From assembly GCF_024764775.1 (NCBI RefSeq), contig NZ_JALIGC010000039.1, positions 124,001 through 188,000 of the forward strand: DNA of 64,000 nt. The letters are read 5' to 3'. Source of the DNA: Scandinavium manionii (GTDB lineage: Bacteria; Pseudomonadota; Gammaproteobacteria; Enterobacterales; Enterobacteriaceae). Position 1 is the stretch's first letter, and the number at the start of each line of letters is the position of its first letter. The translations under genes were made by a program, and so were the position numbers. Below, piece by piece: positions 33,149 to 42,154 of this stretch. The notes under the pieces are model-generated. The model saw only the letters and a program-made list of their open reading frames with translations. It searched no databases and was not told where the DNA came from.

Positions 33149-34219
33149 ATGCTCGAAATGTTAATGCAGTGGTATCGTCGTCGTTTCAGCGACCCGGAAG
33201 CGATAGCGCTGCTGGTCATTCTGCTTGCCGGGTTCGGCATTCTCTTTTTCTTCAGCGGGCTGTTGGCGCCGCTTCTGGTCGCGATTGTCCTCGCGTATCT
33301 GCTCGAATGGCCTACCGTTCGCCTGGAGCGTATTGGTTGCTCGCGGCGCTGGGCAACGTCGATTGTACTGATTCTGTTCGTCGGTATTTTGCTGCTGATG
33401 GCCTTTGTGGTGATGCCGGTCGCCTGGCAGCAGGGAATCAACCTGATCCGCGATATGCCAGGCATGCTCAATAAACTGTCGGATTATGCCGCCACCTTGC
33501 CACGCCGCTATCCGGCGCTGGTGGATGCCGGGATCATTGATGCGATGGCGGAAAACCTGCGCACCCGGATGTCAGGGATGGGCGACTCAGTGGTGAAATA
33601 TTCGCTGGCCTCGCTGGTGGGGCTGCTGACGCTGGCGGTGTATCTGGTGCTGGTGCCGCTGATGGTCTTTTTCCTCGTTAAGGATAAAGAGCAAATGCTC
33701 AACGCCGTTCGCCGCGTGCTGCCACGCAATCGCGGGCTGGCAGGCCAGGTGTGGATGGAGATGAATCAGCAAATCACCAATTACATTCGCGGCAAAGTGC
33801 TGGAGATGATTGTTGTCGGCGTCGCTACCTGGATTGGCTTCCTGCTGTTCGGGCTCAACTATTCACTGCTGTTGGCGGTGCTGGTTGGCGTGTCGGTGCT
33901 GATTCCGTATATCGGCGCATTTGTGGTGACCATTCCGGTAGTGTGTGTGGCGTTGTTCCAGTTTGGGTTGGGGACGGAGTTCTGGAGTCTGTTCGCTGTG
34001 TACCTGATTATTCAGGGGCTGGATGGCAATTTACTGGTGCCGGTGCTGTTCTCCGAAGCGGTGAATCTGCATCCGCTGGTGATCATTCTGTCGGTGGTGA
34101 TTTTCGGCGGCCTGTGGGGATTCTGGGGCGTGTTCTTCGCGATTCCGCTGGCGACGCTGATCAAAGCGGTGGTCCATGCCTGGCCGGACAGTCCGGCAAT
34201 AGTTGACGAAGCGGAGTGA
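33149..34219 (+). CDS. perM: putative permease PerM (AI-2E transporter family)
   Basis: Inner-membrane protein of 356 residues with seven or eight hydrophobic spans. Starts at ATG giving MLEMLMQWYRRRFSDPEA, as in E. coli; earlier in-frame starts lack conservation. Conserved family stretches include LLAPLLVAIVLAYLLEWP (about residues 43-60) and the C-terminal LIPYIGAFVVTIP and GGLWGFWGVFFAIPLATL. Divergent from bepA. The transported molecule of PerM is not known; relatives move autoinducer-2 or ions. Confidence 0.9.
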   Translation: MLEMLMQWYRRRFSDPEAIALLVILLAGFGILFFFSGLLAPLLVAIVLAYLLEWPTVRLERIGCSRRWATSIVLILFVGILLLMAFVVMPVAWQQGINLIRDMPGMLNKLSDYAATLPRRYPALVDAGIIDAMAENLRTRMSGMGDSVVKYSLASLVGLLTLAVYLVLVPLMVFFLVKDKEQMLNAVRRVLPRNRGLAGQVWMEMNQQITNYIRGKVLEMIVVGVATWIGFLLFGLNYSLLLAVLVGVSVLIPYIGAFVVTIPVVCVALFQFGLGTEFWSLFAVYLIIQGLDGNLLVPVLFSEAVNLHPLVIILSVVIFGGLWGFWGVFFAIPLATLIKAVVHAWPDSPAIVDEAE

Positions 34220-34265
34220 ATATCAAGAGGCAGCATTCGCAACCATCAGGGAGCGGGCTATCACA

Positions 34266-35447
34266 ATGTTGAGAAACCATTATTTAAAGGATTACACCGC
34301 GCAGCAGATAGTCCAGCGTGCGATGAAAATCATCCCTTACTCGGTCAATGTGATGGACGAGCAGGGGGTGATTATCGCATCCGGAGAGCCTGCGCGTATT
34401 CATCAGCGCCATGAAGGGGCGATCCTGGCGCTGAAAGAGAATCGGGTGGTGGAGATTGATTCTGCCACCGCCAACCAGCTCAAGGGCGTACGGCCAGGCA
34501 TTAATCTCCCTATTTCGTTCAACGGGCAGCTGATTGGCGTGCTCGGTATCACCGGCGAGCCGAATAAGGTCCGGGCCTACGCCGAACTGGTGAAAATGGC
34601 CTCTGAGCTTATCATTGAGCACATGGCGCTGATTGAGCAGAAACAGTGGGATAAGCGCTATCGTGAAGAGTTGATCAACAAACTGATCCAGGCGGAAAAT
34701 TCGCCGGAATCTCTGCATTCGATGGCCTCCTATCTGGGGATCGACCTGGCCCAGCCACGGGTGGTGATGGTTATCGAACTGCGCCAACCAGACCGCGAGG
34801 CGCTGCGCAATCTGATGGACTATTTCGAAAACAGCGCCCGCGACCATCTGGTGACCTTCACCAGTTTCAATGAACTTATCATCATCAAGCCGATTGTGCT
34901 GAAGGGCGGTGAATGGGATGTGCGCCAGGAGATGAGTGCGCTGCAACGTTTTAAATCCTGGGCCACATCGTCTGGTTTTAGCCGCATTATCATCGGTGGT
35001 TATTTCCCTGGAGAAACCGGACTGCATCGCTCGCTGCAGTCGGCCCGGGCGACTCAGGCGCTGGTGAAGCGACAGAAGATAAAAAGCCAGTATGTTTTCT
35101 ATCACGATTACGCGCTGCCTGCGCTGCTGGGCGGCGTGTCGGAAAGCTGGCAGGTGCAGGAGTTGTCACGCCTGTGGCTGCATCTGGTTGAAAACGATGC
35201 CAAAGGCGTTTTGCAGCACACCCTTCGCACATGGTTTGAACAGAACTGTGACCTTACTCAAACCGCCAATACTCTGCACATTCACGTCAATACGCTGCGC
35301 TATCGCCTTCAGCGCTGTGAGGATATTACGCATATAAAAATCAATGAGTTGAAAAATATGCTCTGGCTGTATATCGGCATGGAGCTGCAGCGTGAATCTG
35401 TTGGATCCCACAATTTAACCCCCGCGACAGGGGCGAAAGTTTGTTAG
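34266..35447 (+). CDS. CdaR/SdaR-family sugar-diacid responsive regulator
   Basis: 393-residue transcription regulator. The N-terminal diacid-recognition domain (about 1-135; NVMDEQGVIIASGEPARIHQ and GVRPGINLPISFNGQLIGVL) is followed by a middle region and a C-terminal PucR-type helix-turn-helix (about 330-375; TLHIHVNTLRYRLQRCEDIT). It is a paralogue of E. coli CdaR rather than its orthologue. It stands 65 bases upstream of a GntP permease and a glycerate kinase, so it probably activates them in response to glycerate or a sugar acid. E. coli CdaR responds to glycerate, glucarate and galactarate, which fits. Confidence 0.85.
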   Translation: MLRNHYLKDYTAQQIVQRAMKIIPYSVNVMDEQGVIIASGEPARIHQRHEGAILALKENRVVEIDSATANQLKGVRPGINLPISFNGQLIGVLGITGEPNKVRAYAELVKMASELIIEHMALIEQKQWDKRYREELINKLIQAENSPESLHSMASYLGIDLAQPRVVMVIELRQPDREALRNLMDYFENSARDHLVTFTSFNELIIIKPIVLKGGEWDVRQEMSALQRFKSWATSSGFSRIIIGGYFPGETGLHRSLQSARATQALVKRQKIKSQYVFYHDYALPALLGGVSESWQVQELSRLWLHLVENDAKGVLQHTLRTWFEQNCDLTQTANTLHIHVNTLRYRLQRCEDITHIKINELKNMLWLYIGMELQRESVGSHNLTPATGAKVC

Positions 35448-35511
35448 AACCTCCAGTCCAAATGGCGACGTAATTTTCCATACTGCGTCGTCACTTAATG
35501 GAGCGCAACGT

Positions 35512-36780
35512 ATGACGTCGATATCCGCATTAGGAGCCATAGCCGCACTGGTTGTGGCCATCATTTTGATTCTTAAAAAAGTTTCCCCCGCCTACGGAAT
35601 GATGGTCGGGGCGTTGATCGGTGGCCTGGTGGGCGGTGCAGATTTGCTGCAAACGGTGACCCTGATGGTCACCGGCGCGCAGGGCATTACCAACGCCGTG
35701 CTGCGTATTCTGGCCGCCGGGGTGCTGGCGGGCGTGCTGATTGAATCCGGCGCGGCGAACACCATCGCAGAAACGGTGGTGAAAAAGGTCGGCGAAACCC
35801 GGGCGCTGCTGGCGCTGGCGATTGCCACGATGTGCCTGACGGCGGTCGGCGTATTCGTTGACGTGGCGGTGATCACCGTGGCACCGATTGCCTTGTCGAT
35901 TGCCCGTCGCGCAAAGCTTTCGAAAACCGCGATTTTGCTGGCGATGATCGGCGGCGGTAAGGCCGGTAACGTAATGTCGCCGAACCCGAACGCCATTGCC
36001 GCTGCTGATAACTTCCACGTTCCACTGACGTCGGTGATGCTCGCTGGCGTGATCCCCGGTCTGTTTGGCCTGGCGCTGGCGTATTTCCTGGCAAAACGTT
36101 TGAGCAAAAAGGGCAGTCCGGTCACGGAAGAGGAAGTGATTTCCCATGGCGATACTACCGGGCAGCCAGGATTCATGGTGTCAATCAGCGCCCCGCTGGT
36201 GGCGATTGTGCTGCTGTCGCTGAGACCGATTGCCGGGATTGCTATCGACCCACTGATTGCCTTACCTCTCGGTGGGCTGGTGGGCGCGCTGTTGATGGGC
36301 CGCATTAAAGAGAGCAATCACTTTATGACAGCCGGGCTGACGCGGATGGCGCCCGTCGCCATCATGCTGCTGGGCACCGGGACGCTAGCGGGAATAATCG
36401 CCAATTCTGAACTGAAAGATGTGCTGATTCATGGCCTGACGGCGTCGGGTCTGCCGGCCTATCTACTGGCACCGATTTCCGGGTCCATAATGTCAATGGC
36501 GACCGCCTCGACGACGGCCGGCACCGCGGTGGCCTCAGGCGTGTTTGCGCCGACGCTGCTGGAGCTGGGCGTTTCCGCTCTGGCCGGTGCGGCGATGATT
36601 CACGCCGGTGCCACGGTACTCGATCACCTTCCGCATGGCAGTTTCTTCCATGCCACTGGCGGCAGTGTCAGCATGATCATTCGCGAACGTTTAAAGCTGA
36701 TGCCGTATGAAACGCTGGTCGGTCTGGCCATCACTGTTGTCTCGACCCTGATGTTTGGCGTATTTGGACTCGCAGGATAA
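35512..36780 (+). CDS. GntP-family permease, probably D-glycerate
   Basis: Inner-membrane gluconate:proton-symporter-family carrier, 422 residues, about 12 spans. Conserved blocks: AILLAMIGGGKAGNVMSPNP (about residues 139-158), which resembles the substrate region of the family, and SGSIMSMATASTTAGTAVAS (about 322-341). Substrate inferred from the glycerate kinase that starts five bases after its stop, with no dehydratase or gluconate kinase nearby. Gluconate-type acids are the alternative. Confidence 0.82.
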   Translation: MTSISALGAIAALVVAIILILKKVSPAYGMMVGALIGGLVGGADLLQTVTLMVTGAQGITNAVLRILAAGVLAGVLIESGAANTIAETVVKKVGETRALLALAIATMCLTAVGVFVDVAVITVAPIALSIARRAKLSKTAILLAMIGGGKAGNVMSPNPNAIAAADNFHVPLTSVMLAGVIPGLFGLALAYFLAKRLSKKGSPVTEEEVISHGDTTGQPGFMVSISAPLVAIVLLSLRPIAGIAIDPLIALPLGGLVGALLMGRIKESNHFMTAGLTRMAPVAIMLLGTGTLAGIIANSELKDVLIHGLTASGLPAYLLAPISGSIMSMATASTTAGTAVASGVFAPTLLELGVSALAGAAMIHAGATVLDHLPHGSFFHATGGSVSMIIRERLKLMPYETLVGLAITVVSTLMFGVFGLAG

Positions 36781-36785
36781 TCCGT

Positions 36786-37928
36786 ATGAAAATCGTAATT
36801 GCACCTGATTCATTCAAGGAAAGTTTGTCAGCGATGGCGGTAGCGACCGCTATTGAACAGGGATTTCGCCAGATTTACCCAGATGCACAATACGTCAAAG
36901 TGCCGATGGCCGATGGCGGAGAAGGCACGGTGGAATCGATGGTGGAAGCGAGCGGCGGCAGCTACCAGACTCAGCAGGTTATCGGGCCATTGGGCCAGCC
37001 GGTGCTGGCGCGCTGGGGCCTGATGGGTGATGGCGAAACGGCGATCGTTGAAATGGCGTCAGCGTCGGGCCTGCATCATGTGCCTGCGGCGCAGCGTAAT
37101 CCGTTACAGACCACCAGCTATGGCACCGGGGAGCTGATTCTTGCGGCGCTGGAGTGCGGCGTAGCGCGCATTATTCTGGGGATTGGCGGCAGTGCCACCA
37201 ACGATGGCGGCGCAGGGATGATGCAGGCGTTAGGTGCCCGCTTGCGTGATGCTCAAGGCCATGATCTGGCGCACCGCGGCGGCGCGCTAAGCGAGCTTGC
37301 CAGCATCGACCTGAGCGGCTGTCATCCAAAACTAAAAGAGGTGACCATCACCGTTGCCTGCGATGTGAATAATCCACTCTGTGGTCCGCAGGGCGCGTCG
37401 GCGATTTTTGGCCCGCAAAAAGGGGCGACGCCGGAAATAATTGAAACGCTGGACGCTGCGCTGGCTCACTGGGGCGCACTTATCCAACAGCTGACCGGGC
37501 GCGAGGTGCTCAATGCGGCAGGCGCCGGTGCGGCAGGTGGCATGGGTAGTGCGCTGCTGGGGCTGCTAAATGCCCAATTGCGCGCGGGTGTGGACATCGT
37601 GGTAGAGGCGCTCAAACTCGAGCAGACGGTGAAAGACGCGGATCTGGTGATTACCGGGGAAGGGCGACTCGACAGCCAGAGTATCTTTGGTAAAACACCG
37701 ATTGGTGTGGCGCGGGTGGCAAAGCTGCACCATAAACCGGTTATCGCGCTGGCGGGGGGGCTGAAAAGCTGTCACGAGGTGGTGTACGAACACGGAATTG
37801 ATGCGGCGTTTTCGATTCTGACTCAGGTGGTGACGCTGCCGGAAGCACTGGATGCGGCGGAAGAAAACTTGCGGGTAACGGCGCGCAACGTGGCGTCGGT
37901 GTGGAAAATGGCGCAGAAGGGAAGCTAA
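36786..37928 (+). CDS. glycerate kinase (GarK/GlxK family)
   Basis: Phosphorylates D-glycerate, most likely to 2-phosphoglycerate as in other class II enzymes, feeding glycolysis. 380 residues. N-terminal KIVIAPDSFKESLSA and PMADGGEGTVESMVEA are the family signatures; GIGGSATNDGGAGMMQALG and GPQKGATPE follow, and DLVITGEGRLDSQS near the C-terminus lines the active site. Together with the permease and CdaR-like regulator it makes a minimal glycerate-use module. It sits between perM and bcp, where E. coli K-12 has the hyf operon. Confidence 0.93.
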   Translation: MKIVIAPDSFKESLSAMAVATAIEQGFRQIYPDAQYVKVPMADGGEGTVESMVEASGGSYQTQQVIGPLGQPVLARWGLMGDGETAIVEMASASGLHHVPAAQRNPLQTTSYGTGELILAALECGVARIILGIGGSATNDGGAGMMQALGARLRDAQGHDLAHRGGALSELASIDLSGCHPKLKEVTITVACDVNNPLCGPQGASAIFGPQKGATPEIIETLDAALAHWGALIQQLTGREVLNAAGAGAAGGMGSALLGLLNAQLRAGVDIVVEALKLEQTVKDADLVITGEGRLDSQSIFGKTPIGVARVAKLHHKPVIALAGGLKSCHEVVYEHGIDAAFSILTQVVTLPEALDAAEENLRVTARNVASVWKMAQKGS

Positions 37929-37934
37929 GAAAAG

Positions 37935-37971
37935 AGTGCCCGGTAACGTGAGTCAGCCGGGCACTTTATAA
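37935..37971 (+). terminator. glycerate-kinase terminator candidate
   Basis: Stem AGTGCCCGG (37935-37943) and CCGGGCACT (37957-37965), 13-base loop, followed by TTATA. Nine perfect pairs but a short T-run. Confidence 0.6.
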
Positions 37972-38002
37972 CGCAATGTCTTACGCGTTCTTTTTCAGAT
38001 CT

Positions 38003-38033
38003 GTAGGCCCGATAAGCGTCAGTGCATCGGACA
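38003..38033. repeat. REP-like element
   Basis: GTAGGCCCGATAAGCGTCAG followed by TGCATCGGACA, the standard REP half pattern, between the convergent glycerate kinase and bcp. Confidence 0.75.
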
Positions 38034-38041
38034 CATTGTTA

Positions 38042-38512
38042 TCAGGCGTTCTCTTTCAGCCAGTTCAGCACCACGTCGTGGTGATTGCTGGTTTTGAAGT
38101 CGTCGAACACGTGCTGGACTTTGCCGTCGCCGTCGATCAGGAAGCTGATGCGGTGAATGCCGTCGTAGGTTTTGCCCATGAAGGTTTTCTCGCCCCAGAT
38201 ACCAAACTGTTCGCAGACCTGATGGTCTTCGTCAGAGAGCAGGGTAAAATTCAGCAGTTCTTTTTCAGCGAAACGGGAGAGCTTTTCCGGTTTATCCGTA
38301 CTGATACCCAGCACGTCGACACCCGCTTTTTTTAACTCGTCCATATTGTCGCGTAAGCCGCAGGCCTGCACGGTGCAGCCAGGCGTCATGGCTTTCGGAT
38401 AGAAATAAACCAGAACACGCTGTCCCTGGAAGTCGGTTAAATTTACTTGCTCACCGTCTTGATCGGGCAAGCTAAATTTCGGTGCGATGTCACCGGCTTT
38501 CAGTGGGGTCAT
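38042..38512 (-). CDS. bcp: thioredoxin-dependent thiol peroxidase (bacterioferritin comigratory protein)
   Basis: Atypical peroxiredoxin that reduces hydroperoxides, cytoplasmic. 156 residues, as in E. coli. FYPKAMTPGCTVQACGLRD carries the peroxidatic Cys (about residue 46) and the resolving Cys five residues later. Start ATG overlaps the gcvR stop by one base (TAATG), suggesting coupled translation. Confidence 0.95.
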   Translation of the reverse strand: MTPLKAGDIAPKFSLPDQDGEQVNLTDFQGQRVLVYFYPKAMTPGCTVQACGLRDNMDELKKAGVDVLGISTDKPEKLSRFAEKELLNFTLLSDEDHQVCEQFGIWGEKTFMGKTYDGIHRISFLIDGDGKVQHVFDDFKTSNHHDVVLNWLKENA

Positions 38513-39084
38513 TACGAAACTCCATCTTGTTCATCATGCTGTGAATAATTGACGATGTTTATACTGCCTTGCGCTTTCAGTTCTGTACACAGGTCTTTAA
38601 ACGCTTGTTCGATCTTTGCCACATTTTGCGATGCCGGACTGTGAGCCGTCACCTGAATAAACAGCAGCGGAGAAGCCGCATTGTCACCGGGCTGAGTACG
38701 GGAAACCAGCTCGGCGATATTCATGCCGTGCGAGTCTAATAGCCCGGTAAACCGCTCAATGATATGTGGTGAATCAGACACTTCAACCTGTACCACCACG
38801 GTCAAAGGCTGCGCCCGACGCGGCTGCGCCGAGGTGCGCTTCATCACAATCAGTAAGTCCAGTTCCGCCCCTTTTAATGGCAACGTCGATTCAATCAGGG
38901 TAATGGCATTCCAGGTGCCGGAGAGCAGCATAATAAATGTAAATTCATCGCCGAGCATCGCCAGACGGCTGTCCTCAATATTACAGCCACAGCTACTGAC
39001 GTGACGCGTGATGGTGTTTACGATGCCAGGGCGATCGGCACCCAGAGCAGTAATCACCAAATAGTGATGTAGGGAGGCTGTCAA
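38512..39084 (-). CDS. gcvR: glycine cleavage system repressor protein GcvR
   Basis: Binds GcvA and keeps it in the repressing form when glycine is scarce. 190 residues with two ACT domains: the first begins LVITALGADRPGIVNTITRH, the second contains VEVSDSPHIIERFTGLLDSHG. No DNA-binding motif, as expected since it acts through GcvA. Divergent from dapA, one-base overlap with bcp downstream. Confidence 0.93.
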   Translation of the reverse strand: MTASLHHYLVITALGADRPGIVNTITRHVSSCGCNIEDSRLAMLGDEFTFIMLLSGTWNAITLIESTLPLKGAELDLLIVMKRTSAQPRRAQPLTVVVQVEVSDSPHIIERFTGLLDSHGMNIAELVSRTQPGDNAASPLLFIQVTAHSPASQNVAKIEQAFKDLCTELKAQGSINIVNYSQHDEQDGVS

Positions 39085-39238
39085 ACCTGTTCTTCCTGTG
39101 AAAAGGGGAGGTTGTGACTAGGAAAGCATAAAAAAAACCGGCATACAACATCCTGAGTGCCTCCGGTCTCTTGCTTTTATAACAGGACCAAACGTACCAT
39201 TGAGGCTCTTGTCCGCACATCAGCACTGAGGATGGCCC

Positions 39239-40117
39239 ATGTTCACGGGAAGTATTGTAGCGCTTGTCACGCCGATGGATGAAAACGGTCAGGTCGACCG
39301 CTCCAGCCTGAAAAAACTGATTGATTACCATGTCGCCAGCGGAACCTCGGCGATTGTTTCGGTAGGAACTACCGGTGAGTCTGCCACCCTGAGCCACGAT
39401 GAGCACGGCGATGTGGTGATGATGACTGTCGAACTCGCCGATGGCCGTATCCCGGTGATTGCAGGCACGGGGGCAAATGCCACCGCAGAGGCCATCAGCC
39501 TGACCCAGCGCTTCAATAACAGCGGTATCGTCGGTTGCCTGACGGTCACGCCGTACTACAACCGTCCGACTCAGGAAGGTCTGTTCCAGCATTTCAAAGC
39601 GATTGCCGAACATACTGATTTGCCACAAATTCTGTATAATGTGCCGTCCCGTACCGGTTGCGATATGCTGCCGGAAACCGTGGGACGCCTGGCAGAAATC
39701 AAAAATATTATCGCTATTAAGGAAGCCACAGGGAACTTAAGTCGCGTTCACCAGATCAAAGAGCTGGTTTCTGATGACTTTATTCTGCTGAGTGGTGATG
39801 ACGCCACTGCGCTCGACTTCATGCAGCTCGGTGGTCACGGTGTGATTTCCGTGACGACTAACGTAGCCGCGCGCGAAATGGCAGAAATGTGTAAACTGGC
39901 CGCCGACGGGTGCTTTGCACAAGCCCGTGCGATTAACCAGCGTCTGATGCCGTTGCACTATAAATTATTTGTCGAACCCAATCCTATCCCGGTTAAATGG
40001 GCTTGTAAGGAATTGGGTCTTGTGGCGACCGATACGCTGCGCTTGCCAATGACCCCGATCACTGCCCATGGCCGTGACGAGGTGGCATCCGCGCTGAAGC
40101 ATGCCGGTTTGCTGTAA
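39239..40117 (+). CDS. dapA: 4-hydroxy-tetrahydrodipicolinate synthase
   Basis: Condenses pyruvate with aspartate semialdehyde, first committed step to diaminopimelate and lysine. 292 residues, TIM barrel. GTTGESATL is the substrate-entry motif, YNVPSRTGCDMLPETV carries Tyr133, and IAIKEATGNLSRV carries the Schiff-base Lys161. PVKWACKELGL is the conserved C-terminal block. Followed after 16 bases by bamC, as in E. coli. Confidence 0.97.
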   Translation: MFTGSIVALVTPMDENGQVDRSSLKKLIDYHVASGTSAIVSVGTTGESATLSHDEHGDVVMMTVELADGRIPVIAGTGANATAEAISLTQRFNNSGIVGCLTVTPYYNRPTQEGLFQHFKAIAEHTDLPQILYNVPSRTGCDMLPETVGRLAEIKNIIAIKEATGNLSRVHQIKELVSDDFILLSGDDATALDFMQLGGHGVISVTTNVAAREMAEMCKLAADGCFAQARAINQRLMPLHYKLFVEPNPIPVKWACKELGLVATDTLRLPMTPITAHGRDEVASALKHAGLL

Positions 40118-40133
40118 AGTTTAGGGAGATTTG

Positions 40134-41165
40134 ATGGCTTACTCAGTACAGAAGTCGCAGCTGGCGAAAGTTGCGGGTGTTTCGCTTGTTCTGCTCCTCG
40201 CAGCCTGTAGCTCAGATTCGCGCTACAAGCGCCAGGTGAGCGGTGATGAAGCCTATCTGGAAGCGCCGCCGCTTTCTGAACTTCATGCACCGGCCGGTAT
40301 GATCCTGCCGGTCGAAAATGGCGAATATAACATCCCTGTGGCCCGCGGTGACGGCGCTACGGGTAAAGCACTGGACATTCGTCCGCCTGCACAGCCGTTA
40401 GCTCTGGTTTCAGGTGCGCGCACCCAGTTTACGGGTGACACCGCCACGCTGATGGTCGAAAGTGGCCGTAGCGGAAATCTGTGGCCGCAGGTTGTGAGCA
40501 TCGTTCAGGATAAAAACTATACCATCGACAAGCGCGATGATGCGACGCAGACGCTGACCACAGATTGGGTCCAATGGAACCGTCTGGACGAAGATCAGCA
40601 GTACCGTGGCCGCTATCAGGTCTCTGTTAAACCGCAGGGCTATCAACAAGCCGTGGTGGTGAAACTGCTGAACCTGGAACAGGCTGGCAAACCGGTTGCT
40701 GATGCTGCATCCATGCAGCGTTACAGCGCTGAAATGCTGAATGTGATTTCTGCAGGTCTGGATAAGAACGCGATCAGTGCACAAAACGCCGCGCAGAGCC
40801 GCGACGGTGCAACCTTCGACGTACAGAGCGCGGCAGATGATACTGGCCTGCCAATGCTGGTCGTACGTGGTCCGTTCAACCAGGTGTGGCAGAAACTCCC
40901 GGCCGCGCTGGAAAAAGCAGGCATGAAAGTGACTGACAGCACCCGTTCGCAGGGCAGCATCAATGTCACCTACAAACCGCTTTCTGACAGCAGCTGGCGT
41001 GATCTTGGCGCAAGTGACCCGGGCTTGAGTTCTGGTGACTACAAGCTCCAGGTTGGCGACCTCGATAACCGCAGCAGCATGCAGTTCATCGATCCGAAAG
41101 GACATACGCTGACCCAGTCGCAGAACGACGCGCTGGTAGCCGTATTCCAGGCAGCATTTAAGTAA
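40134..41165 (+). CDS. bamC: outer-membrane assembly lipoprotein BamC
   Basis: Outer-membrane lipoprotein of the BAM complex that inserts beta-barrels. 343 residues. The signal peptide ends in a lipobox LLAAC, with lipid-bearing Cys25; Ser at the next position avoids retention in the inner membrane. After the flexible N-terminal segment that wraps around BamD come two helix-grip domains. The start is ATG after AGGGAG. Ends with a strong terminator, then purC. Confidence 0.95.
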   Translation: MAYSVQKSQLAKVAGVSLVLLLAACSSDSRYKRQVSGDEAYLEAPPLSELHAPAGMILPVENGEYNIPVARGDGATGKALDIRPPAQPLALVSGARTQFTGDTATLMVESGRSGNLWPQVVSIVQDKNYTIDKRDDATQTLTTDWVQWNRLDEDQQYRGRYQVSVKPQGYQQAVVVKLLNLEQAGKPVADAASMQRYSAEMLNVISAGLDKNAISAQNAAQSRDGATFDVQSAADDTGLPMLVVRGPFNQVWQKLPAALEKAGMKVTDSTRSQGSINVTYKPLSDSSWRDLGASDPGLSSGDYKLQVGDLDNRSSMQFIDPKGHTLTQSQNDALVAVFQAAFK

Positions 41166-41170
41166 GAAAT

Positions 41171-41200
41171 AAAAGGGCTGGAGCAATCCAGCCCTTTTTT
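41171..41200 (+). terminator. dapA-bamC terminator
   Basis: Eleven-base stem AAAAGGGCTGG (41171-41181) and CCAGCCCTTTT (41188-41198), loop AGCAAT, continuing into TT. Classic intrinsic terminator. Confidence 0.9.
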
Positions 41201-41210
41201 CTGTTATTAT

Positions 41211-41226
41211 ACGCAAACGTGTGCGT
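41211..41226 (+). promoter_or_regulatory. PurR operator of purC
   Basis: ACGCAAACGTGTGCGT, one mismatch from the perfect palindrome, 53 bases before the purC start. Places purC in the same PurR regulon as purMN in this window. Confidence 0.92.
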
Positions 41227-41278
41227 CGGCAGAAAAGCCCGATTTTAATGTCTAATTTCCTACCCGGAGTATTGAAAG

Positions 41279-41992
41279 ATGCAAAAGCAAGCTGAGTTGT
41301 ATCGCGGCAAAGCGAAAACCGTTTACAGCACGGAAAACCCGGACCTGTTGGTGCTCGAATTCCGCAACGATACGTCAGCAGGTGATGGAGCGCGTATCGA
41401 ACAGTTCGATCGTAAGGGAATGGTGAACAACAAGTTTAACCATTTCATTATGAGTAAACTTGAAGAAGCGGGCATTCCGACCCAGATGGAGCAGCTGCTG
41501 TCCGATACCGAGTGTCTGGTCAAAAAACTCGATATGGTGCCGGTAGAATGCGTTATTCGTAACCGCGCAGCGGGTTCGCTGGTGAAGCGTTTGGGCATTG
41601 AAGAAGGCATCGAACTGAATCCGCCGTTGTTCGATCTGTTCCTGAAAAACGACGAAATGCACGACCCGATGATTAACGAATCCTACTGCGAAACCTTCGG
41701 GTGGGTGAACCGCGAAAATCTGGCCACCATGCGTGAGCTGACCTACAAAGCGAACGACGTACTGACAAAGTTGTTTGATGACGCGGGTCTTATCCTGGTC
41801 GATTTCAAACTTGAGTTCGGTTTGTTCAATGGCAAAGTGGTGCTGGGCGATGAATTCTCGCCAGACGGTAGCCGTCTGTGGGATAAAAACACCATGGATA
41901 AAATGGATAAAGACCGTTTCCGCCAAAGCCTCGGCGGCCTGATTGAAGCCTACGAAGAAGTGGCGCGTCGTTTAGGGGTTCAGCTCGACTAA
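41279..41992 (+). CDS. purC: SAICAR synthetase
   Basis: Phosphoribosylaminoimidazole-succinocarboxamide synthase of purine synthesis, ATP-dependent joining of aspartate to CAIR. 237 residues, same as E. coli. ELYRGKAKTVYST (ATP loop), LEFRNDTSAGDG, VECVIRNRAAGSLVKR (signature 1) and LVDFKLEFGLFNG with VVLGDEFSPDGSRLWD (signature 2) are all present. GGAG precedes the ATG. PurR box upstream. Confidence 0.97.
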   Translation: MQKQAELYRGKAKTVYSTENPDLLVLEFRNDTSAGDGARIEQFDRKGMVNNKFNHFIMSKLEEAGIPTQMEQLLSDTECLVKKLDMVPVECVIRNRAAGSLVKRLGIEEGIELNPPLFDLFLKNDEMHDPMINESYCETFGWVNRENLATMRELTYKANDVLTKLFDDAGLILVDFKLEFGLFNGKVVLGDEFSPDGSRLWDKNTMDKMDKDRFRQSLGGLIEAYEEVARRLGVQLD

Positions 41993-42010
41993 CCCGAGAT
42001 GCGAATAGAT

Positions 42011-42040
42011 TGCCCGGTGTCGCTTATGCTTTCCGGGCCT
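42011..42040. repeat. REP-like palindrome after purC
   Basis: TGCCCGGTGTCGCTTATGC followed by TTTCCGGGCCT: GC-rich arms around the CGCTTATGC core. May also act as the purC 3' end. Confidence 0.65.
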
Positions 42041-42154
42041 GAAACTAAGAGGATGCTTGTCATCCTCTTTTGATATCTGCTTTGTTAACTATGGTAATCC
42101 TGCCTTTAACCGCCTACGATCACTGTATCAGGAACATGAAATACAGAGGTTGTT

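Noticed and set aside
40131..41165. BamC starting one codon earlier at TTG
   Set aside because: The ATG at 40134 is at the right distance from AGGGAG and gives the conserved MAYSVQKS start.
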